From NCBI GenBank assembly GCA_030248065.1, contig JASAMV010003014.1:1-64000 (forward strand): a stretch of 64,000 bases of DNA, given 5' to 3'. The stretch's first letter is position 1. Every line of letters begins with the position of its first letter. The notes beneath the pieces were generated by a model that saw only the letters and a list, made by a program, of their open reading frames with translations, was not told where the DNA came from and ran no database searches. The position numbers and the translations under genes were made by a program. Shown piece by piece: positions 53,183-64,000 of the stretch. The stretch comes from Rhynchonema sp. JSB1_4. Lineage: Eukaryota; Nematoda; Chromadorea; Monhysterida; Xyalidae.

Positions 53183-54269
53183 AGATCACTCCCAGGGTGG
53201 GTCGTCCGCTGGACCTTCGTAAATGACCAGTGAATGACGATGCTATTTTTATATATTATGTACCTCATTCGAATGACCAGCCCTATTCCAAACAGCAAAC
53301 ACTATTTTGAATGTAAAGTGGACTGATTTAGCTGAATCTTAATTGCGATAAAAAAATTTTTTGTGAGAATTGATTGATTGATTTGATTCTATTGAGCGAA
53401 AACAAAGGACCCTCCATTAAAAACAACGCAGGATGTTTAACAAAATCTATCCAATCAAATCAAATTGCATTTCGACGCATTCCGCGCCAGCGGTTCATAA
53501 ATCACAAAGCGTGCAATTGGGTTGGTTGGCCGCGCATAATTGTACCGGCAAGTTGATGAACCTCCGATCAACGAGAAGAACTACCCGCCTTGAAATGCTC
53601 AAAGTTGTCATCTGCGGTCCGGTCAGAAGCAAGTGCAAGTCGTGCTGACACCCAATTCTTCAAACCTTCATGATCACAACGTCATCCAAAATGTCGAGAA
53701 TGGCCGTTACGCACTTTGCTGCCCTGCGGGTCGAGGTGCGAAATCGGCTGGATCGTAGAGTCTCTAACGATATCATTGTTTCTGTGATTTCGACCGGCCT
53801 AAAAGTTGTTCCCGTGTGAGCTGTGAGGAAACTGTAAGGTCGATTTTTACTTCTGGCTTACGGGAAGTAGAAGTCAAAATCCGGAGAAGTCACTACCACG
53901 CAGAAGTGCCCGGCGAGGCAGTGCTTGCTTGTAGTGATTGACTGTTCCGCCCTGTCCATTGACCGCTGCCTGCCGTCTACTGTTCGTGCTCTGTTCGTGA
54001 GCTGACCGAACGGGCAGTCACAAATTTCCGACTGCTACTGCCAGGCAGTCAGAGTATAAACCGACCTTTACGCTCGTTGAAAAACAGAAACAATGAAGTC
54101 GCAAGCCATTTTGCACTCACGACCCGGATGACAGCGCAGTGCGCAACGGTTTACATGTCTGGCAATGGTTCGCCTTCAAACTGGCGCAGTCGAACTTTCG
54201 AAGCACTATCCGGCGTGAGGTTTCAGCCCTCACCCTTCAACGCGTCATATGCGTTTGCACGTGCCCTGT
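53183..54269. other. Intergenic, nothing recognised
   Basis: No splice-flanked frame, repeat termini or RNA gene could be supported here. Confidence 0.4.
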
Positions 54270-54476
54270 TGCGACAATAGCGTAATCATCGGTGCGGCCG
54301 GTGCGAGAATACGGGCCATTGCTGCCGCGACCAATCAACAGCTCAGAAATGAGCTCCTCAGGGTGTTTGCGAATCGCTGTCAAAACGGTGGTGAAGAAGA
54401 AGAGCAGGATTGGATGATTGTACCAAAATTACTGTGTCTTTTTCGAAATTTGATAAACAATCAGATTGATTGATCA
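54270..54476 (+). pseudogene. Duplicated ERAL1 KH-domain exon fragment
   Basis: About 200 bp matches 48030-48225 in the last ERAL1 exon, including GTAATCATCGGTGCGGCCGG and GCGAATCGCTGTCAAAACGG and some 3' flank. The frame encodes SVIIGAAGARIRAIAA again and stays open to TGA at 54473. It starts abruptly after the first ~70 bases of the exon, with no acceptor in phase, so it is a 5'-truncated duplicate. It lacks the 5-bp ACTTGTAT-type insertion seen in the ERAL1 copy, so it may preserve the older C-terminal reading. Confidence 0.85.
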
Positions 54477-54644
54477 AGTGATATTTTGCATGCCACGTTT
54501 TGGTGTGAATTTATGACACTTTTATGGAACTATTACAAAGATGAGACCGAATAAAACACGCACCACAAGCTTTATGTTTCGAGGCAGAGTCGATGTCGGT
54601 GTACCGAGGATGCAGGAATTCAAGATAGTGAATCTGTCCTGGCC

Positions 54645-55195
54645 TTTAAAGGGTGTGTCTAACGTCTCTTAACCCCATGTTTTATGAGGTGCAATCGAAA
54701 GATGACCTCGACAGCCCGCCGTGTGCAAAAAACCGCCTCTTGTAGCTCGCTAAATCGCGAAATCTTGAGGGTTACTTTCCGAATTGAATCAATTTCCGGA
54801 CACAAAACTCCAGGCGCTTTTGAGTGGGCGCTACTCACGTTTGGCGTTTTTCTGCTAAAACCTTGCATGTTTAAGCGCGGCTCAGCCGCCCATACAATGC
54901 ACGTAGACGCTCAACACACACCGCTCTGGCTTCTGGCTTGACTGTGGACACAGTGAATGTTTCATTTAACACATAGAAGCTAGTTTGTGTGTGTTTCGCT
55001 TCGCAGCTCTTTTCCGTCTGCTCAGTCTGAATTTTGTGTCCGGAAATTGATTTTATTCGAAAAGTAACCCTCAAGATTTCGCGATTTAGCGAGTTAGAAG
55101 ACGCGGTTTTTTGCACACGGCGGCCTTTCGGGGGCATCTTTCAATTCCACCCAAAAAAACATGGGGTTAGGAGACGTTAGACACACCCTTTAAGC
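54645..55195. mobile_element. Long-TIR MITE (~150-bp ends)
   Basis: TTAAAGGGTGTGTCTAACGT and ACGTTAGACACACCCTTTAA begin imperfect inverted ends of about 150 bp (inner block CGCGAAATCTTGAGGGTTAC). The middle contains ATGTTTCA (54957). No ORF of transposase type. Confidence 0.85.
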
Positions 55196-55314
55196 TCCGT
55201 GCCGTGTCCAACCAGAGCCGAGCTCCGCAACAATTGCAGCAATGACTGATGTGAGTATAGAGTAGCACTTAAAAATATCGCGCATTGGCACACATCAACA
55301 TATCAACACCGTAA

Positions 55315-56098
55315 TACAGTTCCGGTTGCATCTCTTGGCTGTTTTTCGCATGAAATATGCGGCATTCATGCGACATTCATGCGGCATGGTACATCCTTAA
55401 CTACTGAATCATGCGAAAAACATGCGAACTATGCCGCATGAATGTCGTATGATTTGCGCCATGCCGCATGAATGTCGCATGATTTTCTGGCTTGGCTGCT
55501 GGGTGCCTTTTAGCTTTTTGGGACCATAAATGTGATGCCAGCTGCTAGCTTAAATAAAAGAGTGACGATTTTGAAACTTACCAAAAATATTGTCGATATA
55601 CAGGTGCTAATGCGACAATCTCAAATTCACATCATGCTTTTCAAAATACCGCACAATAAGCTCCTAAACTAGGGCACTTGGGGCACAAGAACCAAAGGAG
55701 ATCTTGAAATCAGCGTTCATTTTGATCATTTTATACCGCATTTATTCGAAGGTTTATTGAATTTGTGAATGTGAATTTGAGATTGTCACATAAGCACCTG
55801 TATATTGACAAGATTTTTGGTAAGTTACAAAATCGTCACTCTTTTATTCAAGCCAGCAGCTGGCATCACATTTGTGGTCCCAAAAAGCTAAAAGGCAGCC
55901 AGCAGCCAAGCCAGAAAATCATGCGACATTCATGCCGCATGGTGCAAATCATGTGACATTCATGCGGCATAGCTCGCATGGTCTCGCATGTTTTTCGCAT
56001 GATTCAGTAGTTAAGGATGTACCATGCCGCATGAATGTCGCATGAATGCCGCATATTTCATGCGAAAAACAGCCAAGAGATGCAACCGGTACTGTATC
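55315..56098. mobile_element. Giant palindrome, Tc1/mariner-like MITE with ATGCGGCAT words
   Basis: Arms of ~320 bp run from TACAGTTCCGGTTGCATCTC and match GAGATGCAACCGGTACTGTA at the other end. TA at each boundary fits a Tc1/mariner target. The arms carry repeated CATGCGGCATGAATGTCGCA-type words. The central ~125 bp is unpaired. Confidence 0.85.
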
Positions 56099-56322
56099 AA
56101 TTACTGTTGTTTACAAATCACATTGCATTCAAAACAGTCTGGCAGCACTACGGGACCAATGTCACTGGGACAGTGGCAAGCTGTAAGCGTCGCGGCAAAG
56201 TCTTCGGCGCATGCGACGCAGTCCACCGGCTGATTCGGACAATTACAAGGCACTCTCGACCATTTGTGATCCAAACATGTGGTGCACGATGTCTGCAACG
56301 GAAATCATCAGCACGCCTGCTA

Positions 56323-56590
56323 GTGGTCGCACAATGACTTTATAAGAATCCATCCAAGATTTTTCCTGAATGGCAAAGCACGTCTCGATGCAGATCATAA
56401 ACGTCCTATTTATATTTTTTCCAAAACGTTTCCGATATCACGGTTGAGTTGCTTGAACACAGTCAGTGCAATACCTGCAAAAATGTTTAGGAAAAAATAT
56501 AAATAGGGCGCTTGTGATCTGCATCGAGACGTGCTTTACCATTCAGGAAAAATCTTGGATGGATTCTTATAAAACCATTGCACGACCAAT
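56323..56590. mobile_element. Palindromic-end MITE (GGTCGCACAATGAC family), copy 2
   Basis: TGGTCGCACAATGACTTTAT and ATAAAACCATTGCACGACCA are inverted ends shared with 38347-38628. Longer inner arms (CTGAATGGCAAAGCACGTCT and its complement) make almost the whole element palindromic. Directly abutting it, 56589-56693 is another hairpin (ATGTATAGTCC with GGACTATACAT). Confidence 0.82.
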
Positions 56591-56870
56591 GTATAGTCCA
56601 ACCACGAACTCATGAGACGAATTTTTTTGAAATTGACTTGTTGACAGCTTTAAAAAGAGTCGTCTCATATGAGCTCGTGGCAGGACTATACATGCCTTTC
56701 TGTGCATATATGTAGTTGGTGGAGTATTTGATGTGCTCAAGTTTGTCTGTTTACAGTCGTTGCAGTGCCAATATGACCAAAGTTCCAACTCGGTGTCTTG
56801 CGGTCACACTACATACTACTTCTTCAACATTTTGTTTTTGCTTCAACATTAACATTATTGCGTCTGGGCT

Positions 56871-58954
56871 TCAGCGTGTTTTTCGGCTGGGTGTCGGACT
56901 GCCAATTTTCCCCAACAGCTAGAACATAATATTGTAACGCGTGAGTGACAAAGAGCATTGCACAACATAAGAGCGCATCAAAAACAGCAACGTACCGGAA
57001 CCTTTTCGATCGCTTCAACGCTAACGCAGTGCACAAAATTGCCAGCATTTTGGACCGAACTGTCACTAAACCAATGCTTGCATTGCTTCCAGTCATTGGC
57101 CACGTGAAGACAATTGTCACAGTGCGAAACAAGTTCCTTGATTTCGTAACCGAGACACGCCTGGAACGAGTTATTGTTATGGCAGTCAGTAGACTCAGTG
57201 CTGATTTTTTTTAATCCTAAGACAAAGCCTACTACGAGTGCGATCTAAAGTCTTCCCAAATGATGTTCTCTGGATTGACTTTTTATCGAGCCATGAGACA
57301 GCTGGTTAAAAAAGAACAATGCAAGGCACAAAATAGGCAAATGTAGCAAACCGAGATTGAATTAAACATGTGAAATGCAATTAGACCTGACAAGTTTGGC
57401 GGGTTCGTTTCGAAATGTAAGAGAGAAACCGTTGACACATGTACTGTAGCTTGTCCGTAACACACAATAAAACCGAATCTGTGAGAACGGCTTCACTGTA
57501 CGTATTCACGTCAGTCAGTCGAGCTCAGCCCGTTATTTTTGTCCCTGGTTCTTGTCTTCCGTATGCTGTAGTGTTATAGTTATCATCAAAACTGACCGTC
57601 ACAAATCACAGGTGTGAGCAGATGATACAAAAAAGGACAAGAATACATGGTTGAGACGGTCTGTATTCTATACGCCATGCACAAAAGTGTTTGATTTAAA
57701 AGTTCGCGCTTAGCGAAGTTAAGAAACAAAAATTGTGTGTGCGGGAGTTGGTTCGACAAAGCAACTCAGCTTACCACCCACGGCAACGCGCAATAAGCTT
57801 CGCAGGTCTCCATCAATTTGGTGCAGGTCTCCACGATAACTTTGTCCATGGCTAAAAATTGAGCAATGCCTCATACTGGCGGTATATTTGATTCAAACGT
57901 TTTTTTATTGCAGTCAATAACTGCCGGAAAGGAAAAATGAGCGTTGGTGCGAAAAAAGGTGTATTTTTGTTCACCAATGCTACCAAATGCACATAAAAGA
58001 CTGGTGACATGCTTTGGTGTGTTTTTTTATGATTAATGGAAGGTACTTCTTGGGCGAAGTTATGGCAGTGCAACCAAACCACAAACAATGTCAAAGTAGA
58101 GAGTGAACAACGCGAGACCCTGTGAGTGTGTGCTTACCCGAGCATGTCAAGACAACGCTTACCCGAGAGAGCAATCGTGGTCAAGTCCAAGTGACATCAA
58201 AAGTAGCAATTTTTATGCAAAAACGGCACTTTAAGAGCAAAAAAAGAGAAGCTTTCGAATTTTGAATAACGAAAAGAATCAATATCTTTTTGGACGAATT
58301 CTTTTTTACTTTTTTCAATGATTTAAAAAACACTGATCCTACCAACTCATGTTACTGTCTTGGCAATGACAGCGGCCTTCAGTGTTCAGCAATTTTTCAC
58401 ACTGAGAACCGAAATTTTTGCGTCCCGGGAGAAAAAAAGAAAATCTTAAAAGAAAAGTTCTAAAAATTCCCAAAAAGGTTAAGAAGTGAAAAAACCTTGG
58501 CAATCTATGTGCATTACGATAGTCACATGAAGAAACGTTATTTACTATAGTAAATTTCCAAATTCGCTGCCGCACAGTAAAGTACGCCCCATAGCTAATG
58601 TCAGGTTCTAAACCCGAAAATCAACTTGTGAAACATTCAGATAGCCAACCACACACGCAGCTTGCCAGCCAGCCAGGCAGCTGCGCGCAATGTTTCAGAA
58701 CCGCGCATGGTTAGCGTTCGGGTTTATAACTTGACATTAACTATGGGGCGTATTTTACTGTGCGGCAGCGAATTTGGAAATTTACTATACTTACTGCTGA
58801 TGCCCTCTAAACAGTCTTTGCACTCGTTTACATGTTCGTAGATTTTCTTGGCACAACCGACATACGCTTTCGCCTCATCAACCAAACCCGCGTCAACGGT
58901 GGTGCGTGACAAAATTGTAACAAAAACGACCGGTATGAGCTGTATGCCAATCAT
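56871..58954 (-). CDS. Small secreted cysteine-rich protein, complete
   Basis: Four phase-compatible exons give 149 aa: 58954-58795, 57851-57775, 57160-56996 and 56918-56871. It opens with a signal peptide (MIGIQLIPVVFVTILSRTT). Eleven cysteines follow in a helical-looking mature chain: YVGCAKKIYEHVNECKDC, VETCTKLMETCEAYC, ACLGYEI, VSHCDNCLHVANDWKQC, NFVHC. It ends GSPTPSRKTR. I do not recognise the family; spacing is loosely like small disulfide-rich secreted proteins of nematodes, and saposin-like folding is only a guess. An acceptor-like ATTTCAG lies about 35 bases before the start. The palindromic MITE 58547-58788 sits only 6 bp inside the first intron, next to the donor GTAAGT. Confidence 0.72.
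58547..58788. mobile_element. Palindromic MITE abutting the splice donor of the secreted gene
   Basis: TAGTAAATTTCCAAATTCGC and GCGAATTTGGAAATTTACTA are inverted ends. Pairing continues through CTGCCGCACAGTAAA, then CGCCCCATAG and GGTTTA. The loop has inverted motifs TGAAACAT (58629) and ATGTTTCA (58690). Confidence 0.85.
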
Positions 58955-60267
58955 GCCGCGACGATCGCACACCTATTTCTTGACGGACCGAATCTGAAAT
59001 TGTTTTTAAAGGATGAATTAAAAGGATTATTTAAAAGGATTTTCGCTCCAACCAATAATAAGACTTGATTTAAATTGGCAGAGACAGGTACTGTACATAC
59101 ATACTTATGCATGTAGGTCACCACAACCAAGAGTCACAGAATGGCCACGTGTCGGTTGGATGCAGCCCAATCAAAAACCGTCTGTTTTTTTCAATTGCTG
59201 TCTTATCACATAGCAACAACATTTGCTGATGCTCTCACGGTCACAAGATAAAAATTTGATAAAATTCTCCTCTATGTCGGTCACACCAATATATGTACGT
59301 AAATGGGTCGAGCGAATAGCTCTCAAAGTTGTTTTCGTTGCGACGTGCTTAGCGTGATTATTGTAATAGTGTCTGGTGCTTATCATAGCAGTAAATTTGT
59401 TAACAACTTGAACAACGCACTTTTAACAATTTATTTTGTCAATATCATCCCGGGACGCTCCGTCGGACAATTATTCAATGAGGGCGTTTATGTGGTCTTT
59501 TTGCCACTGCAGATGCTGTCGTGACACCAGAGCCCAGGTGTTGTCTGAAGCCATCACATTTCACACATTTCTGAGCAGGTCTTGCCGAGCCAAACGTACG
59601 ACCAAGAAATATCGATGACGACAGCCCTTTGTTTATTTATCAGAGCATAAGAATAATTTGGGGACTGCACTTGCGTCCCCCACAATTCGGTGCACACACA
59701 CACCACCTGCCAGTTGTGGTCAACTTTGTCACACCAACATGAAAATAATATTTGAGTTATATTCTTGGATTTTGCGTGTGTGACATGCATTATGAACGCC
59801 GATTAGTCAAGTATGAATCAAATCTCATGTTTCAATCTGTTGCGTGCAAATTAGCCGTTTCAAGCATGGCTTGGCGCTAGGTGCACCAGGTTAATCTTCA
59901 GTACGAGATGGAGTAAGCATGAATATCACTTGTCCCAAAAAACAGCTGTAAATGACTTTTTTGTAACTTTTTCACCTGTGGTTCTCACTGCAATACTGCT
60001 GAGTGTTTGTTACCAATGAATGTGAATGTGGTCACTCGTTATCATGCCCAATCAATTTGTAGGTCATACGGTTACATCCAATTTTTTGAAGAAAAACAAA
60101 AATATAGTAGACAAAATTTGATCTGCGCAATGCCATACAGTACATCTTCGGCACGCATCGGTCAAAATGAGCAAAAAATTGATTGAATGTGAGGACCGGT
60201 GGAGGGCTATGGCGTTTCACAGCAGGAACAGCACACAAGCGACAACCATACGCTGGCACGATGCGTG
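58955..60267. other. Upstream flank of the secreted gene, nothing recognised
   Basis: It should contain the promoter of the minus-strand gene. ATGTTTCA occurs at 59827. No other feature could be supported. Confidence 0.4.
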
Positions 60268-60270
60268 TTA

Positions 60271-61074
60271 GGGCGCGGCCAGGTAGATGCGGACTGCGGA
60301 CTGCGGACATTGAAAAAAAACTATGTCCAATGTCCGCAGTCCGCAGTCCGCATCTACCTGGCCGCACTTGCGGACTGCGGACTGCGGACAATCGAAACAT
60401 TTCATTGATTGTGTTTGCTAGCACGGCACTGCCATCCCGGCAACATCAAAGATATATAACTACAGGGTTGTAAATATGCAAACTTCAACACCGTGCATAA
60501 TACTGTGTTGTCTTCTGTTGTTGCCTGAAACATCCATGTAATATCTGCCAACTCACAATAATCAATTGCCAACACACGCGCAACTGACGACTGCCACGTA
60601 TCACACACAGCAAACACAGAATAAGGACACACACGTTAGAATGTTTCATGGTTTTGAATGGCAGGCAACAGGGCGCAGGATTCCACGTTACACTATATTC
60701 ACAACCCTGTATAGTCTTTCATTTTATTCTCGGTCCAAACAAAGTATACAGCAAATGTTTCATCGCAACAGCGGCCATCAAGTAACACGCGCATGTTTCG
60801 AGCCACGTTGTCGACCTGTTGGTTATCAGCCACGACGATGACGCTGTTTTCAAGGCGTTGAAACATTTTCTGTATACCGCCTCTGGACTGTTATAAAACG
60901 GAAAGACTATAGTTGTATATCGCACTAGCAAACACAATCAAAAAATGTTTCGATTGTCCGCAAACCGCAGTCCGCAAGTGCGGCCAGGTAGATGCGGACT
61001 GCGGACTGCGGACATTGGACATAGTTTTTTTTCAATGTCCGCAGTCCGCAGTCCGCATCTACCTGGCCGCGCCC
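60271..61074. mobile_element. Large Harbinger-like palindrome with GCGGACT words
   Basis: GGGCGCGGCCAGGTAGATGC and GCATCTACCTGGCCGCGCCC are perfect inverted ends flanked by TTA (60268-60270, 61075-61077), as in PIF/Harbinger elements. Each arm is itself a palindrome of TGCGGACTGCGGAC words. The outer arms extend to GTGTTTGCTAGC (60410) and its complement near 60923. The centre carries a second element and four motif copies. Confidence 0.85.
60463..60709. mobile_element. Nested TA-flanked MITE
   Basis: CAGGGTTGTAAATATG and ATTCACAACCCTG are inverted ends with TA on both sides (Tc1/mariner-like target; the 8-bp flanks do not match). It carries TGAAACAT (60526) and ATGTTTCA (60641). Confidence 0.6.
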
Positions 61075-61077
61075 TTA

Positions 61078-62651
61078 GGAACCACCCAGTTTTGCACCAA
61101 GCAACATGAAATCAGTACCACTCATAACTTTTCCTTGTACAGTATGTTACATACAGTACCGTTCGTTATGCACAGTACCAACCTCCAACCTTATTATTCA
61201 AAGACATTTTTATCTCAATCAGTCATGTTTTCGCTCACAGACGCTCGCGGGCTTGACACGTGACACATGATACGCACCAGTGTGGTCCGCTTGGGTTTCT
61301 GGTATTATAGTGGAGTAAGTTTTGACACAAAGTTGTTTTGGAAAGAGAAGGTCATGGGTACCCTTGTGTAGGACTTTCACACGGGTACGGAAGAGTACAG
61401 TATGTATGTACATATATGTACCCAAGGAGTAGTTTTAAAAGTCGACGATTTCCGCATAAAGCTGTCGGCCGTGCTGTTTTCGCATGGATTGTTGCGTTGG
61501 TTTTTCTTGTCAATGGGTTCAACAGTCTCACTAGATTTTTCATGCTTCCAGTCAACCAAAGCATACTCAATAAATACATTACTGTAAGAGCTCTGATGGC
61601 GAGCCCCTCATTTTATGGTTCCATACAGTATTACACCATAAAGCACTCTGTTTTTTTCTCAATCCTAAAGCCCATAGATATCCGGAATATCCTGTTACTT
61701 GTTGCGAAGCAGCAGAAATGCACAAAAACGCATAGCAAATTGAATAAAAGCATATGAGTTTGTGCTGCAGCGACGGAGACGGATAAAAGCCTCAACGATG
61801 GCTGATGAACTAACGATGGAAAAACCAGAAACGAAAAAACGGCGGTTGTATGTTTATAGCAACCTGCATCTACCAAATTTCCCAGTTTTGCTGCGACCGT
61901 ATATAGCTGTCTGTGTCCCTTTCCGTTTATCTGTTGCTGTGTTATCCGTTTTCAGACCAAGTTGTTCCCATTTCATGATTGGTACATAATACTAACTACA
62001 TTTACGGTCTATGTCATATTTACAGAGGTCCTCTTTGCAGTGGAACCCTCCTATAGATATTTTTCGGAGCTACATTTTGAACCTCGATCAGTGGTTAACC
62101 TGAGTTTTCAACTCGGGGCTTTAACTGAACTTATTTTTTTTCTGGACCAGTTCAAGCCATTAACCTTTTACTTAAAAAAACTTGAAAAAAGCGTTCAAGG
62201 AAATAAGTAAAATATCGCACTTTTGCGCTGTTTATCGGTTGTTTCACAATGTCTGGATGAATCTTAAAACAGGAAGACGTAGTATTGGAAAAAAATTTTT
62301 TTAACAAGTTTTTTTTAAAAAGTCTCAGATTCGGGGAAATTTTACCAAATTTGCATCACTTATGAAGGGTGTTTACGCCATTTCGATGCGATCCAACAGT
62401 CTGTGCTTGTTATGGACCTATGATTGCTGCTCTGTGGTATCAGACACAACAGTTTGTGGTCGAATAAGCAAGATTCACTCATAAACCACACAGAATTGAG
62501 AATATAAGCTGCAGAAATACTTGTCGGGTCGCTGAATCAGTCGTATATGACCGACCCGATGGGGTATGACATCAAAGTACCATGTAAGTACATGCATACT
62601 GTGTCTCATGTATCACGGGAAGGTATAATAACATCATTTGGGGCATCTTAG
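61078..62651. other. Interval without a recognised gene
   Basis: A short frame from ATG 61798 (MADELTMEKPETKKRRL) followed by the donor-like GTATGT could be a first coding exon, but no partner exon with fitting phase was found. Poly-A/T words appear near 62290-62325. Confidence 0.35.
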
Positions 62652-62933
62652 ATATTGGTTGATCAATGACTTTATAAGAATTGGTCAAATTTTTTTCCTG
62701 AATCGTAAAGAGGGAAAGTGACCGGGTGGTGACGTTGCGTTGCATGATCGCACACAAAGCACGTAGTAAAGAGAATGTTTCAGACCTGCGGCAACGTGGG
62801 TTATCTGCTGGATTATTTTCAGGGTGAAAATGTTTTGTGAGAATCACAAATAGCACAGTGGTTACGAGTGACTGAACTTGAAAATCAGGATTGATTTGAT
62901 GAATTCTTATATGGTCATTGTGCGACCAATACC
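62652..62933. mobile_element. Palindromic-end MITE (GGTATTGGTCGCAC family), copy 3, inverted
   Basis: This is the full-length reverse-orientation relative of 38347-38628, with the same body (AACCACGTTGCCGCAGGTCT complement) and the end GTGCGACCAATACC. It contains ATGTTTCA at 62775, in the same relative position as TGAAACAT 38497. Confidence 0.85.
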
Positions 62934-63813
62934 AAATACATGCCCCAAAAGTGATTTTGTGAAGAAAATTTTTCGACCCTTGAGAAAAAATGACAAAAAA
63001 TAACCCCCAAAAAGGCCATTTTTGGACGTTTTAGAACATTTTGTTCCCCCGAAAAATTAAAAAAATTTTTTTTAAAAATTTTTTTCAAAAACCTAACCTT
63101 TTTTTAAAAAAAAAATTTTTTTTTAAATTTTTTTTTGCCCAACCCTGCTCGGAAGGCCGGACGGGTCAATTTTCACGGGTAGCTTTGGGTATGCTAACGG
63201 GTCTTCGGGGGGGGGGGGGCACGGCACGGGCGCGGCGCTGTAGCCGGGCCGTAGGCACGGGTCCCGTCTAGTTCCTACAGTGACAGAAAACGGGCAATCC
63301 CGTTTATGTCAAAAAAGAGGACAGACTGTGTTATATATGTATACGCATGGGACTTAGTGAACATCTGAAACTTAACCAGTAACGTGCGTGTTCAAAAACT
63401 TAGCGAAAAAATGTTCGCCGGCTCAGTATTTCAATGAACCACCAAGCCCGGGTGGCTTTCTCGCAAAAAACCATCATAATAAGGTGTACCTACAAGGTGT
63501 CAATAGTTGTAGACCGACTTTGACCCACATTTTTTCATCGTGTTGTTGTGTTTTACGTGTTCATTCGAAACTTCGAAGCTTGTGGCCCACATAGGGCTAT
63601 AACCACTGTTTGCTGGTTTTCTGCACTCGCACAGTGTGGTAATAAAGTTTCGCGTGCTGTGGGTGACACTTAAAACAAGCAATTTGGCCAATGCCACTGA
63701 ATTACCGCCGGAGAAGTTTGTTTAAGTCCCCTGGGGTTTTGGGAATGCGTTCGGTTTGAGATTTAGAAATTCACAAAGAATTATCCCAAAAATCCGCCAT
63801 CTTTTTTTTGCAG

Positions 63814-63966
63814 AATGAAAGAACGGGTTGAACGATACACCCTTAGATCAGTTAAAGCCTCCTTTGGCTTCGTCCTGGCTGCAAACCATTGCTGTCATTT
63901 ACAAGTGCTGCTTACGAACAAGTCTGTGCGATTATACGAGAAGAACATATGTATACTGCGAACATA
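63814..63966 (+). CDS. Possible short first exon or ORF at the right edge
   Basis: A strong acceptor (TTTTTTTTGCAG) ends one base before an ATG. The frame MKERVERYTLRSVKASFGF runs 50 codons to TAA. The position fits a trans-spliced start, but there is no homology I recognise and the gene, if real, would continue beyond the window or stop here. Confidence 0.25.
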
Positions 63967-64000
63967 ATTCCCAATATCGAAACACAATAATGCCTTTGAC

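Noticed and set aside
61798..61849. First exon MADELTMEKPETKKRRL
   Set aside because: The only nearby acceptor exon (after 62040) gives an immediate stop in the required phase.

Overview
The window is eukaryotic and almost certainly nematode nuclear DNA. The genes are split by many introns whose acceptors read TTTCAG or TTGCAG, acceptor-like sites lie directly before some start codons (as expected for spliced-leader trans-splicing), runs of the nematode telomere unit TTAGGC/GCCTAA sit inside introns, and the proteins are ordinary animal proteins. I cannot fix the species. A non-Caenorhabditis nematode such as a plectid is a guess.

Layout. The minus strand carries the 5' end of an UNC-45-like chaperone gene (287-1856) and a complete seven-exon syndecan gene (4786-14542). 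From 14543 to 18754 lies a dense nest of short transposable elements. The plus strand then carries a PRDM10-like PR/SET zinc-finger gene (18755-28731), the complex I subunit NDUFS7 (29580-33300), CDK7 (33670-39770) and the mitochondrial GTPase ERAL1 (41148-48178), which lacks a central exon beside a bizarre A-rich, T-poor tract. These are followed by an unrecognised transmembrane-protein gene (50811-52164) with a MITE in its last visible exon, a basic ORF (52760-53182), and, on the minus strand, a small secreted cysteine-rich protein gene (56871-58954). The last 5 kb is mostly repeats. Exon boundaries were set by hand from splice sites, reading phase and family similarity. For syndecan, PRDM10, NDUFS7, CDK7 and the secreted gene, every junction keeps phase.

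The non-coding space is unusual in two ways. First, the 8-mer ATGTTTCA (or its complement) occurs at least 43 times, against about 2 expected by chance. It differs by one base from the CTGTTTCA core of the C. elegans piRNA (21U-RNA) promoter motif, and many copies lie in introns or in loops of palindromic elements. Second, there are about ten short hAT-type elements with 8-bp target duplications. Each family has its own short word repeated in both arms, and several share an A/T-rich core with a small hairpin. Other palindromes look like Tc1/mariner, Harbinger and Mutator MITEs. There is also a jockey-like LINE fragment, a tRNA-like SINE head, composite elements carrying telomere repeats, and two duplicated fragments of ERAL1.

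Functionally this is a mixed neighbourhood: muscle chaperone, cell-surface proteoglycan, chromatin regulator, and a same-strand run of NDUFS7, CDK7 and ERAL1. I see no evidence of a single pathway.
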